Below are positions 10,490 to 21,081 of a stretch of DNA of 64,000 nucleotides, in pieces (position 1 is the stretch's first letter; every line of letters begins with the position of its first letter). The position numbers and the translations under genes are program-made. The DNA comes from Prorocentrum cordatum (lineage: Eukaryota > Sar > Dinophyceae > Prorocentrales > Prorocentraceae). The stretch lies in assembly GCA_963575745.1 (NCBI GenBank), contig CAUYUJ010014553.1, positions 62,001-126,000 on the forward strand, written 5' to 3'. The notes under the pieces are model-generated. The model saw only the letters and a list, made by a program, of their open reading frames with translations. It was not told the origin of the DNA and searched no databases.

Positions 10490-12135
10490 GTTTTACGGTG
10501 GAAAATTCCCCCCTTCCTCCGGAACCCGGGGGTCCCCCCCTTCGATATCCCCCCCCCTGCTGGAACCCCTCCCCCCCCGCTTGCCCCCGGCAAAACCCCC
10601 CCTCCCCCCGAAACCCCCCCCACCCCCCCTTCCGGGAAAACTGGGGGGGGTCACTACCGGCGAACCCCTTACCCCCCTCCAGAAAACTGGGGGGGGGGGT
10701 CACTAACGGTTCGACCCCCCGCCCCCCCATCCCTCCAGAGGAAAAAAAAACAAACAAACAAAAAAAAAACGGGGAAAACCGTGGGGGGGGTCATATTGGT
10801 GGTTAAAGGCCCCCCCCCCCCCCAGTCACCGCCGGCAAACGACTCCCGGGTCCCCAGCACCGTCCGCACCACATCCCCCACTGCTGTCCCCAGCACCGCT
10901 GTCCTCACCACCGCTGTCCCCAGTGTTCCCACCACCGTCCCCACTCTCCCCACCAGTGCCCCACCATTGTCGCAGTGTCCCCACTGTCCCCACCACTGTT
11001 CCCACCGCGATCCCATTCTCCCCAGTTTCCCCACGGTCCCGACCAGTGTCTCACTGTCCCCACTGTCCCCACTGCTCCCGCCGTCCCACTGTCCCACTGT
11101 CCCCGCCGCTGTCCCACTGAGTTGTCCTACTGTTCCCACCAGTGTCCCCACTGCCCCCACCACTGTCCCCACTGTACCTCTGTCCCATTGTCCCACCACC
11201 GTCCTCGCCACCGCCCTCATCACTGTCCCCACCACCACTGTCTCCACCACTGTCCCACTGTCCCGACCAAATTCCCACTGTCTCCACACAACTGTCCCCA
11301 TCACCACGGTCCCCACCACTGTCCTACAGTCCCCACCATTGTCCCCCTGTCCCCACTGTTCCCACCATTGTCCCCGCTGTCCCCACCAGTGCCCCCACCA
11401 GTGTCTCACTGTCCCCATTCTCCCCACCATTGTCCCACCACGGTCCCACTTTCCCCACTTTCCCCACGGTCCCCACCACTGTCCCACTGTCCCCACTGTC
11501 CCCACCACTGTCCCACTGTTCTCACTGTCCCCGCCGCTGTCCCCACTGTCCCCACTGTCCCCGCCACTGTCCCACTGTCCCCACTGTGCCCACCATTCTC
11601 CCCATTGTACTACTGTCCCACCACTGTCCGCACCACCGCCATCACCACTGTCCCCACCACTACCGTCCCCACCAGCGTCCCACTGTCCCCACCCCTGTCC
11701 CGCTGTCCCTTCACCACTGTCCCCACCACCACCCTCCCCACCACTGTCCGCACCACTGTCCCATTAGCCCCGCACCACTGTCTCCACCACCGCCGTTCCC
11801 ACGACACCACTGTCCCAGTATCCCCACCACTGTCCAACTGTCCCGAGGAGCGGGAATCGTTTGCCGGCGGCGAGGGGGGGACGGGGGGGGGGTTCGAGCC
11901 AGCAGTGACCCCGCCGCGTTTTCGAGGGGGGGGGTTCGAACTGGTAGTGACCCCCTCCCGGTTTTCGAGGGGGGTGGGGGGGGGGGTTCGAACCGGTAGT
12001 GACCCCCCCCCTTTTCATGAAGGATTCGGGGGGGGGGAGGGGTTCGAACTGGTAGTGACCCCCCCCGGTCCTTTCGAGTAGAGGGGGGGGGGGGGGGGGG
12101 GGGTGGGAACCCCCAGTGCCCCCCCCGGTTTTCCG
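10490..12135. mobile_element. fold-back-like element: inverted arms around a CCCCACTGT satellite
   Basis: The left arm (about 10500-10855) has C/G-run subrepeats containing GGGGTCACTACCGG and ends in CGCCGGCAAACGACTCCCG. The right arm (about 11848-12130) has the inverse subrepeats (GGTTCGAACTGGTAGTGACC) and starts CGGGAATCGTTTGCCGGCG, the reverse complement of the left arm's end with few changes. The centre (10856-11847) is a degenerate satellite of CCCCACTGTCCCCACCA type. Long inverted arms made of subrepeats are the hallmark of fold-back transposons. No transposase is present. Confidence 0.6.
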
Positions 12136-12149
12136 CCAGCCGCGGTAGA

Positions 12150-12250
12150 ACACGCTCTTTCATATATATATATATATATGTATATACACATATTATAAGC
12201 CCGACGGAAAATTACTCTCTGCGTAGAGCTCCCCATATGTGCATCCTTTT
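12150..12250. repeat. TA microsatellite and a short shared block
   Basis: A TA run (12160-12180) is followed by GAGCTCCCCATATGTGCATC (about 12227-12246), which also occurs near 53440. Homopolymer C/G runs lie just before it. Confidence 0.6.
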
Positions 12251-12256
12251 GCATTA

Positions 12257-14410
12257 TCCCGGCAAAGTAACCTAACAGCGATGTGTAGGAGCATATTTGG
12301 AAGCATTCCCCTTAAGATTCAGATGAGAATCCAGTTGTAGAATTCTGCTGTTCTCGCAGTCGTAGTCGCATTCGCGATGACAGTCGCAGTGGCAACGGCA
12401 GTCGCAGTCACAGCTTCAGCCTCAGCCTGCCTCAGCCTCAGCCTCAGCCTGCCTCAGCCTCAGCCTGCCTCAGCCTCAGCCTCAGCCTGCTTCAGCCTCA
12501 GCATCAGTCTGCCTTCAGCCTCGGCCTCAGCCTCAGCCTGCCTCAGCCTCAGCCTGCATCAGCCTCAGCCTCAGCCTCAGCCTGCTTCAGCATCAGCCTG
12601 CCTCAGCCTCAGCCTCAGCCTGCCTCAGCCTCAGCCTCAGCCTGCTTCAGCCTCAGCCTCAGTCTGCGTTCAGCCTCGGCCTCAGCCTCAGCCTGCCTCA
12701 GCCTCAGCCTGCATCAGCCTCAGCCTCAGCCTCAGCCTGCCTCAGCCTCAGCCTCAGCCTGCCTCAGCCTCAGCCTGCCTCAGCCTCGCCCTCAGCCTGC
12801 TTCAGCCTCAACATCAGTCTGCCTTCAGCCTCGGCCTCAGCCTGCCTCAGCCTCACCCTGCATCAGCCTCAGCCTCAGCCTCAGCCTGCCTCAGCATCAG
12901 CCTGCCTCAGCCTCAGCCTCAGCCTGCCTCTGCCTCAGCCTCAGCCTGCTTCAGCCTCAGCCTCAGTCTGCCGTCGGCCTCGGCCTCAGCATCAGCCTGC
13001 CTCAGCCTCAGCCTGCATCAGCCTCAGCCTCAGCCTCAGCCTCAGCCTGCCTCAGCATCAGCCTGCCTCAGCCTCAACCTCAGCCTGCCTCTGCCTCAGC
13101 CTCAGCCTGCTTCAGCCTCAGCCTCAGTCTGCCGTCGGCATCGGCCTCAGCCTCAGCCTGCCTCAGCCTCAGCCTGCATCAGCCTCAGCCTCAGCCTCAG
13201 CCTGCTTCCGCTCTAGCCTGCATCAGCCTCAGACTCTAGCCGGCCTCTGCCGCAGCCCCAGGATGCTTCAGGCCTCAGGGGCAGTCTGCCTTCAGCCCGG
13301 CCTCAGCCTAGGCTGCCTCAGCCCAGCTCTGACTTCAGGCCTCGGCCTCAGCCTCAGCTAGCTCAGCCATCGACTGCATCAGCATTCAGCCTCAGCTTCA
13401 GCCTGCATCAGCCTCAGCCTCAGCCTGCCTCAGCCTCAGCCTGCCTCAGCCTCAGCCTCAGCCTGCTTCAGCCTCAGCCTCAGTCTGCCTTCAGCCTCGG
13501 CCTCAGCCTCAGCCTGCCTCAGCTTCAGCCTGCATCAGCCTCAGCCTCAGCCTCAGCCTGCCTCAGCATCAGCCTGCTTCAGCCTCAGCCTCAGCCTGCC
13601 TCAGCCTCAGCCTCAGTCTGCTTCAGCCTCAGCCTCAGTCTGCCTTCAGCCTCGGCCTCAGCCTCAGCCCGCCTCAGCCTCACCCTGCATCAGCCTCAGC
13701 CTCAGCCTCAGCCTGCCTCAGCCTCAGCCTGCCTCAGCCTCAGCCTCAGCCTGCCTCAGCCTCAGCCTCAGCCTGCTTCAGCCTCAGCCTCAGTCTGCCT
13801 GCAGCCTCGGCCTCGGCCTCAGCCTGCCTCAGCCTCAGACTGCCTCAGCCTCAGCCTCAGCCTGCCTCAGCCTCAGCCTCAGCCTGCTTCAGCATTCATA
13901 AATGTGGGGGGGCCCCGGGAATGGAGTTCTGGGAACTCGAAAGAACACGAAGTGGCTAACAGGTGGCTCCCAGGTGGCTAAGGGCATTCAAAATGTGGCC
14001 TGGGAATGGATTTCTGGGAACTCGAAAGAACACGAAGTGGCCTACAGTTGGCTCCGGGCATTCCAAAAGCCGGGCATTCAAAATCATGCCCAGGAATGGG
14101 GTCTTGGAATGGAGTTCTGGGAACTCGAAGACCACGAAGTGGCCTACAGTTGGCTCCGGGCATCAAAAATCTGGCCCGGGAATGGAGTTCTGGGAACTCG
14201 AAGAGCACGAAGTGGCCTACAGTTGGCTCCAGGCATTCAAAATCATGCCCAGGAATGGAGTTCTGGGAACTCGAAGACCACGAAGTGCGTTACTGTTGGC
14301 TAAAACAGGAGTCCCCGGATTCCCGCGGCACCCGTCCGGATCCCGCCCAGACCCCCCTGGGGCGTCAAGATGCTCTCTTTTGACCCCACTAGAAACTTAT
14401 CAGTCTTCGC
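12257..14410 (+). repeat. composite family B, copy 1 (CAGCCT satellite)
   Basis: The head (12257-12410) contains CAAAGTAACCTAACAGCGAT, a block ending GAGAATCCAGTTGTAGAATT and CGCAGTCGTAGTCGCATTCG. The body is about 1.45 kb of CAGCCTCAGCCTGCCT satellite. The tail (13900-14300) is about five units of roughly 67 bases with GGAATGGAGTTCTGGGAACT and GAAGTGGCCTACAGTTGGC. The end carries TCTTCGCTGTTA. Open frames encode poly Gln-Pro/Ala-Ser strings and are not genes. Two more copies follow. Confidence 0.8.
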
Positions 14411-14750
14411 TGTTAATTAGGTAAAAGGTAGTATTGTATTTGGGATATTGAAGTGAGCCTCTAGCCATATGAGCCATATGAGCCACAAGCGGGAAAGTGA
14501 ACCTTTCCAAGTTCCTTTTCCCACAGCTAGAGAGTGAACCTTTTCAAGTTCCCTCCCCAGCCCAAAACGCACGCAGGAGAATGAACCTTCTCAAGTTCCA
14601 ACTCCCGCTGACGACGACAAGATTGGAAAACACCACGAGAGAGAAAGCAACATCCCACGGTGACGCAAGCTCTGCGCCAGCAACACCTGGTCACTCCTCC
14701 TTGACCGCCGTACGCAACGGGGGGAGCCATTCGGGACACAACGCAAAAGC
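14411..14750. other. spacer with short repeats, no gene
   Basis: Three spaced copies of GTGAACCTTTCCAAGTTCC-like sequence (about 14502-14605) and two GAGCCATATGAGCC blocks. Nothing coding was recognised. Confidence 0.5.
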
Positions 14751-14901
14751 AAACAACAGGCAAACCGCTAGAGACATCCCCACAGAACGGCGACGAACGG
14801 AGCTGTGAAAGCACCCTTGGCGGCTCCCCTTAGGTAGCTGAAACCAGCGCCCCGCCTGAGACATCCTCACAATCTGCTCTCCAAGCGAAGGATGTTGAGA
14901 C
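14751..14901 (+). repeat. 152-bp module, single copy
   Basis: One diverged copy of the module tandemly repeated at 19960-20560. It contains AGGCAAACCGCT, GCTGAAACCAGCGCCCCGCC and GAGACATCCTCACAATCTGC. It directly precedes family B copy 2. Confidence 0.75.
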
Positions 14902-16664
14902 AGATTACCCCGGCAAAGCAATCTAACAGCGATGTGTAGGAGCATATTTGGAAGCATTCCCCTTAAGATTCATATGAGAATCCAGTTGTAGAATTCCGCT
15001 GTTCTCGCAGTCGTAGTCGCATTCGCGATGACAGTCGCAGTGGCAACGGCAGTCGCAGTCACAGCCTTAGCCTCAGCCTGCCTCAGCATCAGCCTCAGCC
15101 TTTTTTATTTTTGTTTATTTTTTTCTTTGTTTTCTTGTTCTTTTTTCTTTTTATCATCGTTCTTTTTCTGCCTCAGGCCGCAGCCCTGCCTCAGCCTCAG
15201 CCTCAGGCGCCGATCAGCCTCAGCCTCAGTCTGCCTTCAGCCTCTGCCTCAGACTCAGCCTGCCTCAGCCTCAGCCTGCATCAGCCTCAGCCTCAGCCTC
15301 AGCCTGCCTCAGCATCAGCCTGCCTCAGCCTCAGCCTCAGCCTGCCCTCAGCCTCAGCATAAGCCTGCTTCAGCCTCGGCCTCAGTCTGCCTTCAGCCTC
15401 GGCCTCAGCCTCAGCCTGCCTCAGCCTCAGCCTGCCTCAGCCTCAGCCTCGCTAAGGCTGCCTTACTCAGCCTGCCCAGCCCTCAGCTCAGCCTCAGCCT
15501 CAGCCTGCCTCAGCCTCAGCCTCAGCCTGCGTCAGCGCAGCATCCCACTGCCTGCAGCCTCGCCTCAGCCTCAGCCTGCCTCAGCCGCCTCAGCCTCGCC
15601 TCAGCTCAGCTCAGCCTCAGCCTGCTTCAGCCTCAGCCTGCCTCAGCTAGCCTCCGCCCTGCTCAGCCTCAGCATCAGCCTTGCTTCAGCCTCAAGCCTC
15701 AGTCTGCCTTCCCAGCCTCGCTGACTCATCCTCAGCTTGCCTCAGCCTCAGCCTGCAAGCAGCAATCAGCCTCAGCCTCAGCCTGCCTCAGCCTCAGCCT
15801 CAGCCTGCCTCAGCCTCAGCCTGCCTCAGCCTCAGCCTCGGCCTGCTTCAGCCTCAGCCTCAGTCTGCCTTCAGCCTCGGCATCAGCCTCAGCCTGCCTC
15901 AGCCTCAGCCTGCATCAGCCTCAGCCTCAGCCTGCCTCAGCATCAGCCTGCCTCAGCCTCAGCCTCAGCCTCAGCCTTCCTCAGCCTCAGCCTGCCTCAG
16001 CCTCAGCCTCAGCCTGCCTCAGCCTCAGCCTTAGCATGCTTCAGCCCTCGGCCTCATAGCCTCAGCTGCCTCAGCCTCGGCTGCATCAGCCTCAAGCCTC
16101 AAGCCTCAGCATGCCTCAGCCTCAGCTGCTCAAGCCTCAGCCTCAGCCTGCCTCCGCCTCAGCCTCAGCCTAGTTCAGCCTAAGCCTCAGTCGGCCTTCA
16201 GACTCGGCCTCAGGCGCAGCCAGCCTCAGCCTTCAGCCGGCCTCAGCCGATCACCCGATATTCGTCAGCAATTCAAAAGTGGCCGATCACAGTCGAAGTT
16301 GAGAACTCGAAGACACGAAGTGGCATAAAGTTGGTCTCCGGGCATTCAAAAAGCATGCCCAGGAATTCACACTTGGGAACGCGAAAGACCACCCCACGAA
16401 GTGGCCTACAGTTGGCTCCGGGCATTCAAAATGTGGCCCGGGAATGGAGTTCTGGGGACTCGAAGACCACGAAGTGGCCTACCGTTGGCTCCGGGCATTC
16501 AAAATCATGCCCAGGAATGGAGTTCTGGGAACTCGAAGAACACGAAGTGGCCTACAGTTGGCTCCGGGCATTCAAAATCATGCCCAGGAATGGAGTTCTG
16601 GGAATTCGAAGACCACGAAGTGTGTTACTGTTGGCTAAAAAAAGAGTTCCCGGCACCCGTCTGG
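14902..16664 (+). repeat. composite family B, copy 2
   Basis: Same head as copy 1 (14902-15060), CAGCCT satellite to about 16250, then the 67-base GGAATGGAGTTCTGGGAACT tail units (16270-16640). The satellite is interrupted near its start by a T-rich run (about 15098-15170) that the other copies lack, and it is more degenerate around 15450-15750. Confidence 0.8.
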
Positions 16665-16790
16665 ATCCCGCCCAGACCCCCCTGGGGAGTCATGATGCTC
16701 TTTTTACATAACAGCGAAGACTGATAGGTTTCTAGTAGGGTCAAGGGAGAGCATCATGACGCCCCAGGGGGGTCTGGGCGGGATCCGGGG
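16665..16790. repeat. inverted repeat at the end of family B copy 2
   Basis: About 40-base arms face each other. GATCCCGCCCAGACCCCCCT (from about 16669) leads into GAGTCATGATGCTC, and GAGCATCATGACGCCCCAGG leads to GGGTCTGGGCGGGATC (to about 16784). The roughly 35-base loop carries the reverse complement of the TCAGTCTTCGCTGTTA motif found at 14400 and 19950. This looks like two element ends joined head to head. Confidence 0.75.
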
Positions 16791-16803
16791 GAGGATGCCG
16801 GGA

Positions 16804-18337
16804 ATTTTCCCGGAAAGGGCCTGAGCCCAGGGTTCTCTTTTAGTTGGTTTCCCCCCCGGTTTTGACGGCTGTAGGGCCGGCGAATTTCTTTTGCGATAAA
16901 TAACGAGGTCGCGTAGGGCCGGCGAATTCAAATTCGAGGATGTCCCTAGCGAAACGCTTGTTTTTCAGAATTTGTTGAGGATGTCTCGAGCGAAACGCTT
17001 GTTTTGTGTTAAATATTGTCCTCTCCTGGGGGCTTGAATTCAGAGGATCTCTCAAGTGAAATGCTTGTTTTCACGTGCCCAGGTCTTCAGGATGTCTCGA
17101 GCGAGACGCTTGGTTTCACGCCTCCAGGTTGCCCAGACAGATGTCTAGCATGAGGATTTGTTGAGGATTTCTCGAACCAGAGGTTTGTTTTCACGTGTCC
17201 AGGTCGCCCAGGCGGATGTCTAGCATGAGGATGTGTCGAGGAAGTCTCGATCGAGACGCTTGTTTGCACGTGTCCAGGTTGCCCAGGCGGATGTCTAGCG
17301 TGAGGATGTGCTGAGAACGTCTTGAGCGAAACGCGTGTTTTCACGTGTCCAGGTCGCCCAGGCACAGCACAGCCCTCGGCACGGTACATCAATATCGATA
17401 CGTTGAGCATTGCAGCTTGGCATGTTGCCTGGCACGTTCCGCGGAGCGTCCCGTGGCGAGTCCCCCTGGCACGTCGCGCGGTGCACGTAGATTGGCACGT
17501 TCCGTACCGCGGGGCCCCCCTTTGGCACGCACGCGGCTTGCCCAGGCAACCGTATCATTGGCACGCCGACTGGCCGCGGTCCTTTGGACGTCGCGGCGGC
17601 GCGACCTACTGGCATGTCCCCCTGCGATAGCTATGGGACAGCTGACCATCTGCTCAGCAGCTCGACGCTTAAGATCAGATCCGTTCGGTCAGGACTCGGA
17701 TGCCAGGGAGGACTCGATCCACAACGCTATATATAGAGCACAATCGTGGCATGTCACATCGCAGTTCAACACGGCCAGCACAGCGCAGCCGTCGGCACGG
17801 TACATCAAGATCGATACATTCAACATTGCATCCTGGCACGTTCTTTGGCGCGTTCCTTGGCGAGTCCACCTGGCACGTTGCGCGGCGCGTCCCCTGGCAC
17901 GTCCCGCGGCACGTCCATTGGCACGTTCCGTAGCGCGTCCCCTTGGCACGTCCCGCGGTGCGTGCACATGGCACGTCCCCTGGCACGCCGCCTGGCGCGT
18001 CCCTTGGGACGTTTCGCGGCGCGTCCTCCTGGCATGTCCCCTCTGTCGATTAGTTCTGGGAGCTACCATCTGCTCAGGCAGCTCGAGCTTAAGATCCAGA
18101 TCAGTTCTGTCAGGACTCGGATGCCAGGGAGGACTCGATCCACAAGGCTATATAGAGCACAATCGCGGCATGTCACATCGCAGTTCAGCACGGCCAGCAC
18201 AGCACAGCCCTCGGCACAGTACATCAAGATCTGTACATTCAGCACTGCATTTGCCCGTCGCCCAATCAAGTGTCTTTGAAACGTTGCCATGCCTTATACT
18301 TCTATAGTCCTTTCCGGGTTCGTGGGTCGATCATGTT
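16804..18337 (+). mobile_element. composite family A, copy 3
   Basis: Inverted ends CCCGGAAAGG at 16809-16818 and CCTTTCCGGG at 18309-18318 span about 1510 bases. Unlike copies 1 and 2, the middle (17040-17360) holds about 75-base units with CACGTGTCCAGGTCGCCCAG and GGATGTCTAGCATGAGGAT. It abuts family B copies on both sides. Confidence 0.65.
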
Positions 18338-18339
18338 TT

Positions 18340-19925
18340 TAGCCAACAGTAACGCACTTCGTGGTCTTCGAGGTCCCAGAACTCCATTCCCGGGCCACAT
18401 TCTGATTGCACGGAGCCAACTGTAGGCCACTTCGTGCTCTTCGAGTTCCCAGAACTCCATTCCCGGGCCACATTTTGAATGCCCGGAGCCAACTGTAGGC
18501 CACTTCGTGCTCTTGGACTTCCCAGAACTCCATTCCTGGGTATGATTTTGAATGCCCGGAGCAAACTGTAGGCCACTTCGTGTTCTTCGAGTTCCCAGAA
18601 TTCCACTCCCTGGCCACATTTTGAATGCTGAGGCAGGCTGATGCTGAGGCTGAGGCAGGCTGAGGCTGAGGCAGGCGGAGGCTGAGGCCGAGGCTGAAGG
18701 CAGACTGAGGCTGAGGCTGAAGCAGGCTGAGGCTGAGGCTGAGGCAGGATGAGGCTGAGGCTGAGGCAGGCTGATGCTGAGGCAGGCTGAGGCTGAGGCT
18801 GAGGCTGAGGCAGGCTGAGGCTGAGGCAGGCTGAGGCTGAGGCCGAGGCTGAAGGAAGACTGAGGCTGAGGCTGAAGCAGGCTGAGGCTGAGGCAGAGGC
18901 AGGCTGAGGCTGAGGCTGAGGCAGGCTGATGCTGAGGCAGGCTGAGGCTGAGGCTGAGGTGATGCAGGCTGAGGCTGAGGCAGGCTGAGGCTGAGGCCGA
19001 GGCTGAAGGCAGACTGAAGCTGAGGCTGAAGCAGACTGAGGCTGAGGCTGAGGCAGGCTGAGGCTGAGGCTGAGGCAGGCTGATGCTGAGGCAGGCTGAG
19101 GCTGAGGCTGAGGCTGATGCAGGCTGAGGCTGAGGCAGGCTGAGGCTGAGGCCGGGGCTGAAGTCCGTATTGAGGTGAGCTGAGGCTAGAGGCTGAGCTG
19201 AGGCCGGCTGAGTTGCTGCTGAGGCTGAGCGGATGCTGAGGCTGGGATGAAGGCTGAGGCGGAGGCTGAAGGCAGACTGAGGCTGAGGCTGAAGCAGGCT
19301 GAGGCTGAGGCTGAGGCAGGCGAGGCTGAGGCTGAGGCAGGCTGAGGCTGAGGCAGGCTGAGGCCGAGGCCGAGGCTGCAGGCAGACTGAGGCTGAGGCT
19401 GAAGCAGGCTGAGGCTGAGGCTGAGGCAGGCTGAGGCTGAGGCTGAGGCTGAGGCTGAGGCTGAGGCTGAGGCTGAAGGCAGACTGATGCTGAGGCAGGC
19501 TGAGGCTGAGGCCGAGGCCGACGGCAGACTGAAGCTGAGGCTGAAGCAGGCTGAGGCTCAGGCAGAGGCAGGCTGAGGCTGAGGCTGAGGCAGGCTGATG
19601 CTGTGGCAAGCTGAGGCTGAGGCTGAGGCTGAAGCCGAGGCCGACGGCAGACTGAAGCTGAGGCCGAGGCTGAAGGCAGACTGATGCTGAGGCTGAAGCA
19701 GGCTGAGGCTGAGGCTGAGGCAGGCTGAGGCTGAGGCAGGCTGAGGCTGAGGCTGAGGCAGGCTGAGGCTGAGGCTGTGACTGCGACTGCCGTTGCCACT
19801 CCGACTGTCATCGCGAATGCGACTACGACTGCGAGAACAGCAGAATTCTACAACTGGATTCTCATCTGAATCTTAAGGGGAATGCTTCCAGATATGCTCC
19901 TACACATCGCTGTTAGGTTGCTTTG
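18340..19925 (-). repeat. composite family B, copy 3 (inverted)
   Basis: Reverse complement of copies 1 and 2. The GGAATGGAGTTCTGGGAACT units come first (18345-18625), then AGGCTGAGG satellite to about 19790, then the head ending at about 19925. An SL-like search of this copy found only the repeat's own AGCCAAC motif. Confidence 0.8.
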
Positions 19926-19959
19926 CTGGGATAATTTGAGACCGCTAGAAACCTATCAG

Positions 19960-20560
19960 TCTTCGCTGTTAGGTAAAAACAGGCAAACCGTTTGGGACAT
20001 CCCCACAAAACGGCCGCGAACGGGACCGTGTAATACCCTTCGGCAGCCCCCTCTAGGGGTGCTGAAACCAGCGCCCCGCCTGAGACATCCTCACAGTCTG
20101 CTCTACAAGCGAAGGATGTTGAGACAAAACACAGGCAAACCGGTTGAGACATCACCACAAAACGGCCGCGAACGGGACCCTGCAGTACCCCTCGGGGACT
20201 CCCCTAGGGGTGCTGAAACCAGCGCCCCGCCTGAGACATCCTCACAATCTGCTCTCCAAGCGAAGGATGTTGGGACAGAAAACAGGCAAACCGCTTGAGA
20301 CAGCCCCACATAACGGCCGCGAACGGGACCGTGCAGTACCCCTCGACAGCCCCCTTTAGGGGTGCTGAAACCAGCGCCCCGCCTGATACATCCTCACAAT
20401 CTGCTCTCCAAACGAAGGATGTTGAGACAGAGAACAAGCAAACCGCTTGCGACATCCCCACAGAACGGCCGCCAACGGGACCGTGCAATACCCCTCGGCG
20501 GCCCCCCTTAGGGGTGCTGAAACCAGCGCCCCGCCTGAGACATCCTCACAATCTGCTGTG
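19960..20560 (+). repeat. 152-bp tandem module, four copies
   Basis: The marker CGGGACC recurs at about 20021, 20173, 20323 and 20476. Each unit has AACAGGCAAACCG, ACGGCCGCGAACGGGACC, TAGGGGTGCTGAAACCAGCG and GACATCCTCACAATCTGC. A relative lies at 42310-42500, also followed by a GAGT-type array. Confidence 0.9.
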
Positions 20561-20810
20561 TGTTGAGTAAGTCACACAATGAGAAGGTCTGAGTATGAGT
20601 AAGTCTGGGTAGGAGTGAGTCTCAGCATGAGTAAGTCAGAGTAGAGTAGGTCTGAGTATGAGTAGGTCTGATTATGAGTAAGTTAATATGATCAGGTATG
20701 AGTCTGAGTAAGTCTGTGTATGAGTAAGTCTGTGTATGAGTAAGTCTAGGTATGAGGAAGAGGAGGAGGCGTCCAAGTAATAGCAATAACCCAATCTTAG
20801 GAGATGGGGA
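20561..20810 (+). repeat. GAGTAAGTCTGAGTAT array with conserved end
   Basis: Degenerate 12-16 base units (GTATGAGTAAGTCTG) end in GAGGAGG and a block GGCGTCCAAGTAA...ATCTTAGGA-ATGGGG. The same order (array, GAG run, GCGTCCAAGTAA, ATCTTAGGATATGGGG) recurs at 53890-54125, and a looser version at 42500-42900. Confidence 0.8.
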
Positions 20811-20814
20811 AAAC

Positions 20815-21081
20815 ACAACAACACGGCAGACCACAAGAGCGTGGCATACCAGCACGGCAGACCACAGCAGCGCGGCAAACTAGCACGGCCGACCACGACA
20901 GCACGACAGACCAAACGTATCGACGCTTGCAGAAACACGCGTTATGCCTGAGGCATTTTCCCGAAGTGGGGATGTTGGAGGATTCGGCCCGCAGGAACAC
21001 GGCACACCGCAGCAGCACGGCAGACCAGCACGGCAGATCACAGGAGCATTGCAGGCCAGCGCGGCAGACCACAACAGCACT
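20815..21081 (+). repeat. CGGCAGACCACAGCAGCA array, left part
   Basis: Degenerate units of about 20-25 bases around CACGGCAGACCA. It stops abruptly where the LINE fragment starts and resumes after it (23395-23785). Confidence 0.85.

Noticed and set aside
10478-11767. 429-codon Pro/Cys/His-rich frame
   Set aside because: It spans the C-run arm and the CCCCACTGT satellite of the fold-back-like element; no real protein features.
11925-12060. GGTTCGAAC motifs resembling a tRNA T-loop/B box
   Set aside because: They recur inside the fold-back arm subrepeats, without a cloverleaf or A box.
12377-13216. 279-codon frame of Ser-Leu/Pro-Gln/Ala-Ser repeats (also 15028-16059, 18302-19811)
   Set aside because: Satellite translation; the repeat length keeps frames open and stops are absent by composition.
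17345-18307. 320-codon Ala/Arg/Pro-rich frame in family A copy 3 (similar in other copies)
   Set aside because: It crosses tandem GGCACGTCCC units and unrelated modules, and the equivalent frames in other copies differ.
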